DNA of 53,798 bases from Bacillota bacterium (GTDB lineage: Bacteria > Bacillota > Sulfobacillia > Sulfobacillales > Sulfobacillaceae): the NCBI GenBank assembly GCA_021797675.1, contig JAJZZH010000151.1:1-53798 (forward strand). Direction: 5' to 3'. The notes under the pieces are model-generated. The model searched no databases and was not told the DNA's origin. It was given only the letters and a program-made list of their open reading frames with translations. The position numbers and the translations under genes are program-made. Positions 24,755 to 33,451 of the stretch are shown here, one piece after another; position 1 is the stretch's first letter; every line of letters starts with the position of its first letter.

Positions 24755-25570
24755 ATGCAGCACGTTATCGTGATGGGAGCGGGCAATCTAGCCCGCGCAC
24801 TCGTGAAGGGCTGGCTTGACCAGACCCCTTTGGGCATGAAACTTTCCATATTGACCCGTTCCAACGCCTACCAAGAGCGCGGCTGGGTCGTCGACGATCG
24901 GGCTATCCCCACCTACGACCCCGAAATTCTGACCACGGCGGACATTATCGTCCTCGCCGTCAAGCCCAAAGATGTCGGTGCAGCCCTGACCACCGTCCAC
25001 ACCTATGCCCCGGCAGAGGCTTTGTTGCTTTCTTGTGTGGCGGGCGTAACCCTGCGAACGTTGACCGGGGCTCTGCCGCAACGGTCGATCGTCCGCTCCA
25101 TGCCCAATATCGCCGTTGCCGTGCACGACGGTACCGTGGTGGTGGCTGACGGCAACGGCCTTGAGCACGCGCTGTGGCCGATCCTCAAATCGTACCTAGC
25201 TTGCCTCGGCCATGTGGCGGTGGTTTCCGAGGTGTGGCTCGATCCCGCCACCGCCGTGTCCGGCAGTGGTCCAGCCTACGCCTATGTCCTGCTGCAGGCC
25301 CTATTGGAAGCCGGCAGCCAAATGGGCCTGCCTGACTCCTTGGCCAGGGAATTGGCCGCGCATGCATTGCGCGGAGCGGCCGAACTTGCCCTCGCGTTTC
25401 CGGAGCGGACATTTTCGGAGTTGACACGCTGGGTCGCTTCCCCCGGGGGGACGACCGAAGCAGCCCTTGCCGTTTTGAAGCGCACGGAGGTGGAAGACAC
25501 GCTGCGTCGGGCGATTGTTGCCGCGGGCAGCCAGGCCGCGCGCCTGGGGCAAACGGGACCGCAGGCCTGA
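24755..25570 (+). CDS. proC: Pyrroline-5-carboxylate reductase
   Basis: Enzyme of 271 residues for the last step of proline synthesis, reducing pyrroline-5-carboxylate with NAD(P)H. The Rossmann motif VMGAGNLARALVKGW is at residues 5-19, followed by LAVKPKDV (about 67-74). SMPNIAVAVHDG and the P5CR signature region SGSGPAYAYVLLQALLEAG (about 170-188) are present, as is the C-terminal VASPGGTTEAAL helix. The length is typical. The ATG at 24755 follows GAAAGGCGG; an open frame extends upstream without support. It stands alone, convergent with the sod gene across a shared hairpin. Confidence 0.95.
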   Translation: MQHVIVMGAGNLARALVKGWLDQTPLGMKLSILTRSNAYQERGWVVDDRAIPTYDPEILTTADIIVLAVKPKDVGAALTTVHTYAPAEALLLSCVAGVTLRTLTGALPQRSIVRSMPNIAVAVHDGTVVVADGNGLEHALWPILKSYLACLGHVAVVSEVWLDPATAVSGSGPAYAYVLLQALLEAGSQMGLPDSLARELAAHALRGAAELALAFPERTFSELTRWVASPGGTTEAALAVLKRTEVEDTLRRAIVAAGSQAARLGQTGPQA

Positions 25571-25578
25571 CCGTGGCG

Positions 25579-25609
25579 CAAGCCCTCCCCTACGAAGCAG
25601 GAGGGCTTG
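25579..25609. terminator. Bidirectional hairpin between proC and sod
   Basis: Perfect 10-bp stem CAAGCCCTCC / GGAGGGCTTG with an 11-base loop, lying between the converging stops of proC (25570) and the sod gene (25634). No long T-tract is present. Confidence 0.6.
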
Positions 25610-25633
25610 CCGGGATATCGGTTGGGTTACGCG

Positions 25634-26233
25634 TTACAGGTGGAACTTTTCCAAACGCCGGTTGACGCTATCCCAGTCAATGTTGCGCATAAACGCGTCT
25701 ATGTAGGGAGCGCGTTTGACTCCATAGTCAATGCCGTACGCGTGTTCGTACACATCCAAAATAAGCAGCGGATAGGCTCCCCAGGGTACCCCGACGTTGT
25801 GGGCATCCTGGCCGAAATTGTGCAACTTGCCCCCGTCGAGCTCATAGGCCAACACGACCCATCCGCGGACCGCCAGCCCGGTTGCTTTAAACTCCGTCTC
25901 CCATTTGGCATACGACCCGAAATCCCGGTCGATCAGCTCGCGAATCCGTCCATGGGCTTCGCCGCCCTTGCCGCCTAGATTGTCGAAATACCACTCATGC
26001 AGCAGCGACCCGTTGAGGCAAAACGTCTCCTCAGTCTTCATGGCCCTCAGGTCGCTATAGGACTGGTTAGCCGCAGCATAATCCACCGTGCCAAGCTTAC
26101 CGCGGATTTCGTTCAGTTTGGCAACGTAGCCCTTATAGAGAATGCCGTAGTGTTGATCCACTTCCTCCTTGCTGATGCCATTCATCGTCAAGCAACTCTC
26201 TTTTATCGGCTTGGTTTCCCGTTGCGTTGCCAT
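25634..26233 (-). CDS. sodA: Superoxide dismutase, Fe/Mn family
   Basis: Protein of 199 residues. The four metal ligands are visible: His in EVDQHYGILYKGYV, His in NGSLLHEWYFDNLGG, and Asp plus His in LLILDVYEHAYGIDYGVKR. The C-terminal AFMRNIDWDSVNRRLE is typical. The DVYEHAYxIDYG form resembles archaeal and thermophile-type enzymes more than the DVWEHAYY consensus. Mn versus Fe preference cannot be told. The ATG at 26233 has AGGAGG six bases upstream; the longer frame to 26314 is rejected. Cytoplasmic, single gene. Confidence 0.93.
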   Translation of the reverse strand: MATQRETKPIKESCLTMNGISKEEVDQHYGILYKGYVAKLNEIRGKLGTVDYAAANQSYSDLRAMKTEETFCLNGSLLHEWYFDNLGGKGGEAHGRIRELIDRDFGSYAKWETEFKATGLAVRGWVVLAYELDGGKLHNFGQDAHNVGVPWGAYPLLILDVYEHAYGIDYGVKRAPYIDAFMRNIDWDSVNRRLEKFHL

Positions 26234-26545
26234 ATGCGGCCTCCTTGTATCTGAAATTCCACCATACAGGGTGGTTAGCGCTTCATCTGCTAGTATAGCA
26301 AATCTTGCCGACAAGAATCCGCAAATTCCCTGGGGGGATAGGCCTTATGAACTAGGCGGCGCCTGGCCGCAGTTTCGGGGCGAGAACGCGCGGCACCCGA
26401 GGTCAAGGCGCGTGACATCCTTCGATGCCGCTCCCGTCCCTAGCCCATTCGAAGGAGATGTGCCCGGTAACCGACTGGCCCGCGAGTGCGTCTGGCGTTG
26501 GAGCCCCCTCCCCGGACGCGTCTCGGTCGGAGACGGCGCACAATC
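26234..26545. other. Divergent sod-his intergenic region
   Basis: Gene-free. It contains a TATACT -10-like box (complement of 26292-26297) about 58 bases upstream of sodA without a good -35. I looked for a T-box or a His-codon attenuator before hisC and found none. Confidence 0.4.
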
Positions 26546-26574
26546 TTTACGCGGATCTGGCTGGCGGGTATGCT
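26546..26574 (+). promoter_or_regulatory. Candidate promoter of the his operon
   Basis: TTTACG at 26546-26551, a 17-base spacer and TATGCT at 26569-26574. Each box matches four of six consensus bases. It lies 57 bases upstream of hisC. Confidence 0.4.
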
Positions 26575-26630
26575 AACGATATTGATGATCCTGGGGGGAA
26601 TACATCACCTGGAGGGGAGCATAAAGTCCT

Positions 26631-27725
26631 ATGGTTGAACCACGCCCCGAAATTCTCAGCATGCCCGAATACACGCCCGGCCGGTCGGTAGCTGCCGTTG
26701 AACGCGAACTGGGAGTGCATGGGGTGATCAAGCTGGCCTCCAACGAAAGTCTGTGGGGAACGTCGCCCGCGGTGATCCACGCCGCCGCGGAGAGCCTGCA
26801 ACGGCTCAACGTATATCCGGAAGTCATTCCCACCGACTTGGTAGAGGCGTTGGCTCGTCACTCCGGGTTTGCAGCCGACGCGATTTTGGTCGGTAACGGG
26901 GCCGATGAACTCCTGCGCCTGTTGGCCACTGCCTACGTCCGCCCCGGCGACACCGTGCTCTATCCTCACCCGAGTTTCGCGGCCTATCCCTATGCAGCCC
27001 GACTCATGGGCGGAACCCCGGTGGCGGTGCCGCTTCACCCCGAAGGTTACGTCGACCTGGAAGCCACGGCCGACCGGGTGGACGCATCGACTCGGCTGAT
27101 TTACCTGTGCAGCCCCAACAGCCCGACCGGGGGGATCTTCACCCAATCGCAATGGACGCTTTTTCTCGAGCGCGTCGGGACCCAAGCCCTGCTCGTCATC
27201 GACCAAGCCTACCGCGAATTCGTTGACGACCCCGGCTATGCCCGCATCGAGGACGCCATCCGACAGGGTCTTCCCGTGGTCATGGTCCGCACGTTTTCGA
27301 AACTATATGGTCTAGCCGGCGCGCGAGTCGGATGGCTCGTGGCCGACCCGCCCACCGTGAGCCTTTTGCACCGCGTCCGCGAACCTTTTTCGGTCAACCG
27401 GGTGGCGCTAAGCGCGGCCGCCGCGGCGCTCGCCGACCCGCCCTATTTTGAGCGCGTCCGCCGAGAGACGCTCGTCCTTCGCCGCTGGCTCACCGCCGAA
27501 CTCAGAGGCCGGGGATTTTCCGTGTTGGAAAGCCAAGCCAACTTCGTTGCCTTCGACTGCCGGCGAGATGCCGTCGAGTTCACCCGCCGCCTTGAATTCC
27601 ACGGCGTGGTGGTTCGGCCGGGAACGAGCTTCGGACTGCCAACCCACTGTCGCGTCACCGTTGCTCCCCAGCCCGCCCTGGCGCGATTCTTCGAAGCGCT
27701 CGACGCGGTGACCCAACAGCCCTAG
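26631..27725 (+). CDS. hisC: Histidinol-phosphate aminotransferase
   Basis: Fold-type I PLP aminotransferase of 364 residues, converting imidazole-acetol phosphate to histidinol phosphate. Matches include KLASNESLWGTSPAV, the VGNGADELLRLL cofactor segment, CSPNSPTGG (about 160-168), DQAYREF, and the PLP lysine in TFSKLYGLAGARVGW (about residue 223). Context confirms HisC over other class I enzymes: it is the first gene of an unbroken histidine operon. GGAGGGGAG lies about 12 bases before the ATG, a longer spacing than in the genes downstream. Confidence 0.95.
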   Translation: MVEPRPEILSMPEYTPGRSVAAVERELGVHGVIKLASNESLWGTSPAVIHAAAESLQRLNVYPEVIPTDLVEALARHSGFAADAILVGNGADELLRLLATAYVRPGDTVLYPHPSFAAYPYAARLMGGTPVAVPLHPEGYVDLEATADRVDASTRLIYLCSPNSPTGGIFTQSQWTLFLERVGTQALLVIDQAYREFVDDPGYARIEDAIRQGLPVVMVRTFSKLYGLAGARVGWLVADPPTVSLLHRVREPFSVNRVALSAAAAALADPPYFERVRRETLVLRRWLTAELRGRGFSVLESQANFVAFDCRRDAVEFTRRLEFHGVVVRPGTSFGLPTHCRVTVAPQPALARFFEALDAVTQQP

Positions 27726-27793
27726 CGGGTCGCACGGGAATTGCCCGCAGTCCGACAATCGGCTATCATGATTTTAATCACGCGAATGCGTCA

Positions 27794-28627
27794 GTGAGGT
27801 GGATCGTGGAATCCTGGTTGCGAGCGGAGTCGGAGCAGATTCGTCAGACCAGCGCCCTTATCGGCGACCTGGTCGACTTGGGTTTTAGCCCAATTATCAC
27901 CTCCCCTACCCACGACAGCGCGGTGCGACGTGACCACACGCTGGCCATCATCGAGCGACTGTCCTCGTGGTCGCGGGCCTCTCTCCGATTTCCCTTCAAG
28001 ATCTTCTCATCGGGCCCCGTGTTTGAACGCGGACGCTGGGCCGAGAGTCTTGATGTGGAAGTGCTCGAAGATGCCGTCGGACCGTCTGAAACCATCATTT
28101 TCGACGTGCTCACCAAGCTCATCACGGAGCGCAGCCAGCTCACTTCAGCAGACAATCTGGTTTTCGTGGTCGGACATCTTGGACTCCTCCGCGATCTCTT
28201 GGGGCAATGCGGTCTGTCCGAGGAGGAGGTGGCTGCGGTCGAAACCGCTTTTGCGCACGGGAATTGGGCGCGGGGAGAGCAGATGATTGCCCACGCCGAC
28301 GCGGCCCTGCTCCCCCTCTTCCGACCGGCAACCGTCGAATCGGCTTCAGCCGCGCTGGACGATGTGGCCCGCCGACTACCCCATCTCCACTGGAAGGCCT
28401 GGCATTCCGAATTGCCGCGCCAGTTGGCGCCCGTGCCATCGGTTCGTTGGGATTTGAGTTTAACGGGCTCCTGGCCGTATTACTCCGGGCCGGTATTTGC
28501 CCTCTATGCGCGCGGCCAGGGCGACGCGCTGCTCAAGGGAGGGCGCTTTTCCGTGCATTACCAGGACCGCGACTGGCATGGCGTCGGCTTTACCATCTCG
28601 TTGCCGCAGTGGTTTGGGCGGCGCTAA
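27794..28627 (+). CDS. hisZ: ATP phosphoribosyltransferase regulatory subunit
   Basis: HisZ, a catalytically inert relative of histidyl-tRNA synthetase that forms a hetero-octamer with short HisG and brings histidine feedback. The 277-residue protein shows FGFSPIITSPTHDS-like motif 1, a divergent motif 2 (FPFKIFSSGPVFERG) and the GPVFALYARGQGDALLKGGR end region. It is shorter than common HisZ (about 380) and the N-terminal region is trimmed. The start is uncertain: GTG at 27794 or the in-frame GTG at 27806. The pairing with a 211-residue HisG immediately downstream supports the call. Confidence 0.85.
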   Translation: MRWIVESWLRAESEQIRQTSALIGDLVDLGFSPIITSPTHDSAVRRDHTLAIIERLSSWSRASLRFPFKIFSSGPVFERGRWAESLDVEVLEDAVGPSETIIFDVLTKLITERSQLTSADNLVFVVGHLGLLRDLLGQCGLSEEEVAAVETAFAHGNWARGEQMIAHADAALLPLFRPATVESASAALDDVARRLPHLHWKAWHSELPRQLAPVPSVRWDLSLTGSWPYYSGPVFALYARGQGDALLKGGRFSVHYQDRDWHGVGFTISLPQWFGRR

Positions 28628-28721
28628 GCCTGAACGGCAAGTCGGGCCAACCAGCACGCCCACGCCGTGGCTTGGCGTGGGGCAGGGTTGGAATAGCGAT
28701 TGGAGATTGGGAGGAATACGA

Positions 28722-29357
28722 GTGACCGCGCCACCGCGCTTTGAGGACGTTCGAATCGCCATCGCCAAGGGCAGGATTTTAGAACAGGTCGTCCCCCGCT
28801 GGCAATCGGCAGGGTTGGTATGGCCGTTGGCGGCCGAAAGCCGCCAACTCTGGTTCGAGGGAACCCCAGGGGGTCCGGGCGGACTCATCGTGCGCGGCCC
28901 CGACGTGCCGGTGCTGGTGGCGCGGGGAGCGGCAGACCTCGGCATTGTTGGCGCGGACTTGCTTGAGGAGCAGGGCCCCATCGATGTGCTTGAGGTCGCT
29001 GACCTCGACCTGGCGGTCTGCCGGGTCGTGCTGGCCGGTATCAAACCCGAGCTTCCCGATGGACCGTTTGTGGTAGCCAGCAAGTACCGCCGGATTACCG
29101 AGCGGTACCTCGAGCGTAGACATTTCCAAGCGGATATCGTGCGCCTTTCCGGAAGCTTGGAACTCGCTCCGCTGATTGGACTGGCTTCGTATATTATCGA
29201 TATTGTGGAGACTGGGGAGACGCTTCGCCAGCACCGTCTTCGCGAAATCGAAACGGTCATGCCGTCGCACGCCCGGTTGATCGCCAATCCGGCCCACTGG
29301 CGCTCCAAACCCGAAGTGGTGGTCATTCGCGATCGGCTGATGCGTCACATGGCCTAG
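28722..29357 (+). CDS. hisG: ATP phosphoribosyltransferase, short form
   Basis: First committed enzyme of histidine synthesis, joining ATP and PRPP. It has 211 residues, the short form that lacks the C-terminal regulatory domain and depends on HisZ. Motifs are VRIAIAKGRILEQVVP at the N-terminus, DVPVLVARGAADLGIVGADL, VASKYRRITERYLE and SGSLELAPLIGLASYIIDIV near the C-terminus. The GTG start at 28722 follows GGAGG at seven bases; upstream open frame is discarded. It starts 94 bases after hisZ. Confidence 0.95.
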   Translation: MTAPPRFEDVRIAIAKGRILEQVVPRWQSAGLVWPLAAESRQLWFEGTPGGPGGLIVRGPDVPVLVARGAADLGIVGADLLEEQGPIDVLEVADLDLAVCRVVLAGIKPELPDGPFVVASKYRRITERYLERRHFQADIVRLSGSLELAPLIGLASYIIDIVETGETLRQHRLREIETVMPSHARLIANPAHWRSKPEVVVIRDRLMRHMA

Positions 29358-29512
29358 TGGCTCTTGTCCATTTCTTCGACCAGGAACCGCAATACAAGAT
29401 TTGTGGTATTGCTAGCCCTATTTGGTTGTAGCACTGATCGTAGGGAATTGAATTTATGGAAGGGCTAGGCAGTCCGCATGCGGCCATCAAGAATATGGAG
29501 AGGAGCCTTCGT

Positions 29513-30751
29513 ATGACCGACGTCAGAGCAATTCTCGACCAGGTGCGCGAACGTGGCCGCGACGCGGTGCTGACATTTACCGAACGCTTCGACGGCGTCC
29601 GGCTGACCGCGGACCAGTTAATTTACGACCCTCGGGACGTCGACGCTGAGGAGCCGAGGGCAGCCATCCGCGAGGCGATTGATACCGCCATCCGCCGTAT
29701 CCGTGCCTTTCACCGTCAAACGCGCCCGGCATCGACGGGCAACCTAACGGCCGAGGCAGGCCTCGAATTGCGAGAACGCTGGGTCCCATTGCGGCGCGTA
29801 GGGGTCTATGCGCCGAACGGTCAGTACCCTTTGATCTCAAGTCTTTTGATGACCGCCATCCCCGCCCAGGAAGCGGGGGTAGACCGGATCGTGGTGGCGA
29901 TTGCGCCGCGCAATCATGCACGCACCGACCCGGCATGGACTTACGCGCTGCGCCAACTGGGTCTGCATGAGGTGCTTGCCACTGGAGGCGCCCAGGCCAT
30001 CGCTGCGATGGCCTATGGCATCGAAGGCCTCGATCCCGTCGATCTGATCGCCGGTCCCGGCAACCGGTATGTCACCACCGCCAAGCAGCAACTCTTCAGC
30101 GACGGCGTGGTGGGCATTGACCTCATCGCAGGACCATCTGAGGTGCTAATTATCGCCGATAGTACGGCTAATCCGCATTGGATTGCGCTCGACCTGCTCT
30201 CCCAGGCGGAGCACGCGGCCGATGCCAGCGCCGTACTCGTTAGCTGGGACGCCGATCTGCTCGGCGCGGTCGAGACTGTTGTCGAGGCTGAACGCCACGC
30301 TGACCCCTCGCGCATCGTGGGCCGGATCACCTATAAACCCGTCGACAGTCCCCAAGCGGCCCTCAGCTTTTTAAACCAGACCGCCCCCGAACACGCGGGA
30401 CTCGTGGGCGAAGCAGCCGAGGCGCTAGCCCCGGGCGTGCGCACGGCGGGCGCTCTCTTTATTGGAGCCATGGCCAGTCAGGCTCTGGGCGACTATCTGG
30501 CAGGTCCCAGCCATGTTCTGCCAACGCATCGCAGTGCGCGATTTCTCTCGGGGCTCTCAACCCGGACGTTCATGCGGCGGATGTCAGTGATTCGAGCAGG
30601 GGCCGATCTCTCCGCCAATTTGTTGCAAAAGGGGGCCATCCTGGCCGACCTGGAAGGCCTGATCTTTCACCGTCGGGCGCTGACCGACCGTCTGCGCGGC
30701 GAGAACGACCGCGTTGCGCTCAAGGAGGACCGCGATGAACCGCACGGCTAG
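29513..30751 (+). CDS. hisD: Histidinol dehydrogenase
   Basis: Zinc enzyme of about 412 residues catalysing the two NAD-dependent oxidations of histidinol to histidine. Visible blocks are TFTERFDGV, RVGVYAPNGQYPLISSLLM (the VGLYVPGG region with Asn for Gly), GLHEVLATGGAQAIAAMAYG, DLIAGPGNRYVTTAKQQLF, GIDLIAGPSEVLIIAD, LDLLSQAEHAADA and GPSHVLPTHRSARF. The start is chosen at 29513, where AGGAG lies eight bases upstream. The frame also has an ATG at 29456 with a weak site, giving 431 residues; HisD homologues often have those extra residues, so both remain possible. The 155-base gap from hisG is the largest in the operon. Confidence 0.95.
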   Translation: MTDVRAILDQVRERGRDAVLTFTERFDGVRLTADQLIYDPRDVDAEEPRAAIREAIDTAIRRIRAFHRQTRPASTGNLTAEAGLELRERWVPLRRVGVYAPNGQYPLISSLLMTAIPAQEAGVDRIVVAIAPRNHARTDPAWTYALRQLGLHEVLATGGAQAIAAMAYGIEGLDPVDLIAGPGNRYVTTAKQQLFSDGVVGIDLIAGPSEVLIIADSTANPHWIALDLLSQAEHAADASAVLVSWDADLLGAVETVVEAERHADPSRIVGRITYKPVDSPQAALSFLNQTAPEHAGLVGEAAEALAPGVRTAGALFIGAMASQALGDYLAGPSHVLPTHRSARFLSGLSTRTFMRRMSVIRAGADLSANLLQKGAILADLEGLIFHRRALTDRLRGENDRVALKEDRDEPHG

Positions 30752-31322
30752 CCTGCATCGCACAACGAACGAGACGGATATCCGGCTCGAACTGGATCTC
30801 GACGGAGGATCTACGGATAGCCTGATCGAGACCGGCCTGCCGCTGTTCGACCATTTTCTCACCGCCTTAGCGCGTCACAGCGGATACGGAGTTCGTCTAG
30901 GCGCGCGGGGCGACCTCGCCGTGGATCCCCATCACTTGGTGGAAGACGTAGGCATCGTCTTTGGCGACGCCCTGACCCGTGCCCTGGGCGATGCCAAGGG
31001 CATTCATCGCTACGGCCAACGCTACCTCCCCATGGACGAAGCCCTGGTCCTGGTGGTGGTGGACATTTCGGGACGCGGCCAGTGTTTTTGGACCGGCGCC
31101 TTTCCGGACCGGCCGATCAACGGGGTGGCCAGCGAAGTCTGGCCGGAATTCTTCAAGGGCTTTGCTGGGCACGCGCGGACAACCGTACACGTCGTCTGTC
31201 AAGCCGGCACCAATGCGCACCACGTGATCGAGGCCGCATTCAAAGGACTCGGGCAGGCCCTGGCCGAAGCCACCCGGATCACCGGCGAGGCCACCGTTCC
31301 TTCCACCAAAGGCGTGCTCTGA
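30735..31322 (+). CDS. hisB: Imidazoleglycerol-phosphate dehydratase
   Basis: Mn-dependent dehydratase of 195 residues, the monofunctional form without a phosphatase domain. Conserved segments are TGLPLFDHFLTALARHSG, HHLVEDVGIVFGDALTRALG (with the metal-binding HHxxED) and AGTNAHHVIEAAFKGLGQAL with the second NAHHxxE. The ATG at 30735 has AAGGAGG six bases upstream and overlaps the end of hisD by 17 bases. Because HisB is monofunctional and no hisK or hisN lies in the operon, histidinol-phosphate phosphatase must be encoded elsewhere. Confidence 0.96.
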   Translation: MNRTASLHRTTNETDIRLELDLDGGSTDSLIETGLPLFDHFLTALARHSGYGVRLGARGDLAVDPHHLVEDVGIVFGDALTRALGDAKGIHRYGQRYLPMDEALVLVVVDISGRGQCFWTGAFPDRPINGVASEVWPEFFKGFAGHARTTVHVVCQAGTNAHHVIEAAFKGLGQALAEATRITGEATVPSTKGVL

Positions 31323-31368
31323 CGCTTTGCCGACGGGTAAGGGTAAAGGTAAGGAGGTTGCCGGATTC

Positions 31369-31971
31369 ATGCAAGTAGCCATTGTCGATTACGCCATGGG
31401 CAATTTGGGCAGTCTGCAGGCGTTGGCGGCCCGCATTGCACAAACCGCCGTGATTTGGCGACAGGGTGAGCTCCCCCACGGTACCGACTGGATCATCCTG
31501 CCGGGGGTGGGCTCCCTAGTCAACGCCGTCACCGAACTTCACCGGCGCGGGCTGGCCAACCCTCTGGAACGAGCGTATCGCGACCAGATTCCGATTCTGG
31601 GCATCTGTCTCGGCGTTCAGCTCTTCTTCGAATCCGGGGAGGAGGGTGGCCACGGGCTGGGCTGGCTCCGGGGGCAGGTCCCCAAACTGGCCGCGCCGAA
31701 AACGCCCCACATGGGCTGGAACACCGTTGCCTTTCGCCCCGGAACGCCCTTGGCGGATCAGTTCGCCAGCGAGCCCGCCTTTTACTTTGTCCACAGCTAT
31801 TCGGTCTTGCCGGCCGATCCGGAAGTGATTTGGGGTGAGACGGAATACGGTCAGCGGTTTGCCAGTGTGGTCGGCCAGGGTGCGCTGGTGGGCGCTCAGT
31901 TCCATCCTGAATTGAGCGGTGCTCAGGGACGCCGTTTTATTGAAACATTCGTCCGCAGGGTCGTCGCATGA
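31369..31971 (+). CDS. hisH: Imidazole glycerol phosphate synthase, glutaminase subunit
   Basis: Class I amidotransferase of 200 residues supplying ammonia to HisF. The nucleophile Cys is in PILGICLGVQLFFESGEE (about residue 80); the catalytic His and Glu are in GAQFHPELSGAQG. The N-terminus VAIVDYAMGNLGSLQ is diagnostic. The start at 31369 lies about 11 bases after AGGAGG, which itself ends an unusual run of GGGTAA-like repeats (31336-31358). Overlaps hisA by four bases (ATGA), indicating coupled translation. Confidence 0.95.
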   Translation: MQVAIVDYAMGNLGSLQALAARIAQTAVIWRQGELPHGTDWIILPGVGSLVNAVTELHRRGLANPLERAYRDQIPILGICLGVQLFFESGEEGGHGLGWLRGQVPKLAAPKTPHMGWNTVAFRPGTPLADQFASEPAFYFVHSYSVLPADPEVIWGETEYGQRFASVVGQGALVGAQFHPELSGAQGRRFIETFVRRVVA

Positions 31972-32693
31972 GGACGATCGAGGTGTGGCCGGCCGTCGAC
32001 CTGCTGGATGGCCAGGTAGCTAGGCTTCACCAGGGGGATTACGCTACTGCCCACCGCTACCGGCTGCAGCCGATCGATGCCTTCAATCGGTTGTTGGACC
32101 ACGGCGTGCCGCGCTTGCACTTAGTGGACTTGAGCGGAGCCGAGTCGGGCACCTTCGACGCCTGGTCGGCGCTGGCTCAGGCCGTGCGCCTCGGGCTTCG
32201 GGTGGAAGCCGGCGGAGGCTTCCGCACGCCAGAAGCGGTTGCCCGCGCGCTGGCAGAAGGCGCTCAGCGCGTGGTGGTGGGAACCGGACTGATCGAATCC
32301 CCAGCCTTCGCTGACACCCTGCTTGAGCGCTTTGGCGCGGATGCCATCGTCGCCGCCGTCGACGTGCAAGATGGCCGGGCCAAGGTGCGGGGATGGACAA
32401 CGGACGGGGAGGACGATGCCTTTTCTCTGTGGGAGCGGCTGTACGCGCGGGGATTTCGGCGCGTCAACGTGACCGATATTCAGCAAGACGGTAGCCTCGC
32501 GGGCATTCGCGAAGCGTTTTGGCGGGCTTGGAGCCGCCAGCCGGGCGAATGCGGAGCGGGCGGTGGCATCCGATCGCCGGCCGACCTGACTACCCTGGCG
32601 GAACTGGGCATTGCCCGCGCCGTCGTCGGCAAGGCATGGCTGGAAGAAGAAGGCTGGATTGACCTGGCGTCTTTGTCCGAGGAGGAGTTGTAG
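31968..32693 (+). CDS. hisA: ProFAR isomerase
   Basis: TIM-barrel isomerase of 241 residues (N'-5'-phosphoribosylformimino-AICAR isomerase). The first catalytic Asp is in VWPAVDLLDGQVARLHQGDY (about residue 11), the second lies in the VTDIQQDGSLAG strand (about 172-183). Half-barrel phosphate loops appear as EAGGGFRTPEAV and GAGGGIRSPADL. It differs from HisF by the LLDGQ start. The ATG overlaps the hisH stop; its own stop shares a base with the hisF start. Confidence 0.95.
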   Translation: MRTIEVWPAVDLLDGQVARLHQGDYATAHRYRLQPIDAFNRLLDHGVPRLHLVDLSGAESGTFDAWSALAQAVRLGLRVEAGGGFRTPEAVARALAEGAQRVVVGTGLIESPAFADTLLERFGADAIVAAVDVQDGRAKVRGWTTDGEDDAFSLWERLYARGFRRVNVTDIQQDGSLAGIREAFWRAWSRQPGECGAGGGIRSPADLTTLAELGIARAVVGKAWLEEEGWIDLASLSEEEL

Positions 32694-33451
32694 TGTATCT
32701 GCCGCGCATCATTCCCTGCCTGGATGTTCGCCACGGTCGCGTCGTCAAAGGCGTCAAGTTTCTCGACCTAATCGACAGCGGTGACCCCGTCGAGCTCGCC
32801 GAGCACTATGCCGCGACGGGTGCCGACGAGTTGGTGTGGCTCGACATCGTTGCCACCATCGAAGATCTCCAATTGGCCACCGACCTGATTTTCAAGGCCC
32901 GCCGGCGGATTGACATTCCGCTGACCGTAGGCGGTGGCATCCGCACCATCGAGCAAGTGGAGGCGTTGCTCACGGCGGGCGCCGACAAGGTTTCGATCAA
33001 CAGCCAAGCCCTGGCTGAACCCGCCCTGGTTTCCAAGGTTGCCAGGCGTTTCGGCAGCCAGTGCATGGTGGTGGCGGTCGACGCCCGCCGCGAAGGAGAC
33101 CATTGGCAGGTCTTTCGCCACGGCGGGCGAACCCGCACCGACTGGGAATTAGGAGCGTGGTTGCGACAGGCAGAGGACGAGGGCGCTGGTGAATTCTTGC
33201 TGACCAGCATGGATGCCGACGGGACACAGCAAGGCTATGATCTTCCCATGCTGGATTTCGCGCATCAGCACATTCACCGGCCCTTAATTGCCTCGGGCGG
33301 AGCGGGCAGCGTAGACGACTTGGAGCAGGCCCTGCGTCACGGCGAGGACGCATTGCTGCTAGCTTCTCTGCTGCATCAGGGCAGTATCAGTATCCCAGGG
33401 TTAAAAGCCGAACTCATCCGACGGGGGGTCCCAGTGCGATGGCCAATCTAG
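32693..33451 (+). CDS. hisF: Imidazole glycerol phosphate synthase, cyclase subunit
   Basis: TIM-barrel cyclase of 252 residues partnered with HisH. Diagnostic are IIPCLDVRHGRVVKGVKF with catalytic Asp11, VGGGIRTIEQVEALLTAGADKVSINS, and LLTSMDADGTQQGYDLPML with the second catalytic Asp. ASGGAGSVDDL is the second phosphate loop. The start is a GTG that overlaps the hisA TAG by one base, with GAGGAG just upstream. Confidence 0.97.
   Translation: MYLPRIIPCLDVRHGRVVKGVKFLDLIDSGDPVELAEHYAATGADELVWLDIVATIEDLQLATDLIFKARRRIDIPLTVGGGIRTIEQVEALLTAGADKVSINSQALAEPALVSKVARRFGSQCMVVAVDARREGDHWQVFRHGGRTRTDWELGAWLRQAEDEGAGEFLLTSMDADGTQQGYDLPMLDFAHQHIHRPLIASGGAGSVDDLEQALRHGEDALLLASLLHQGSISIPGLKAELIRRGVPVRWPI

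Noticed and set aside
26234-26630. T-box or histidine attenuator before hisC
   Set aside because: No T-box sequence, His-rich leader peptide or terminator hairpin could be found.
31336-31358. CRISPR-like or tandem repeat array
   Set aside because: Only three hexamer units without spacers; treated as a short sequence repeat. No CRISPR array is present in the window.
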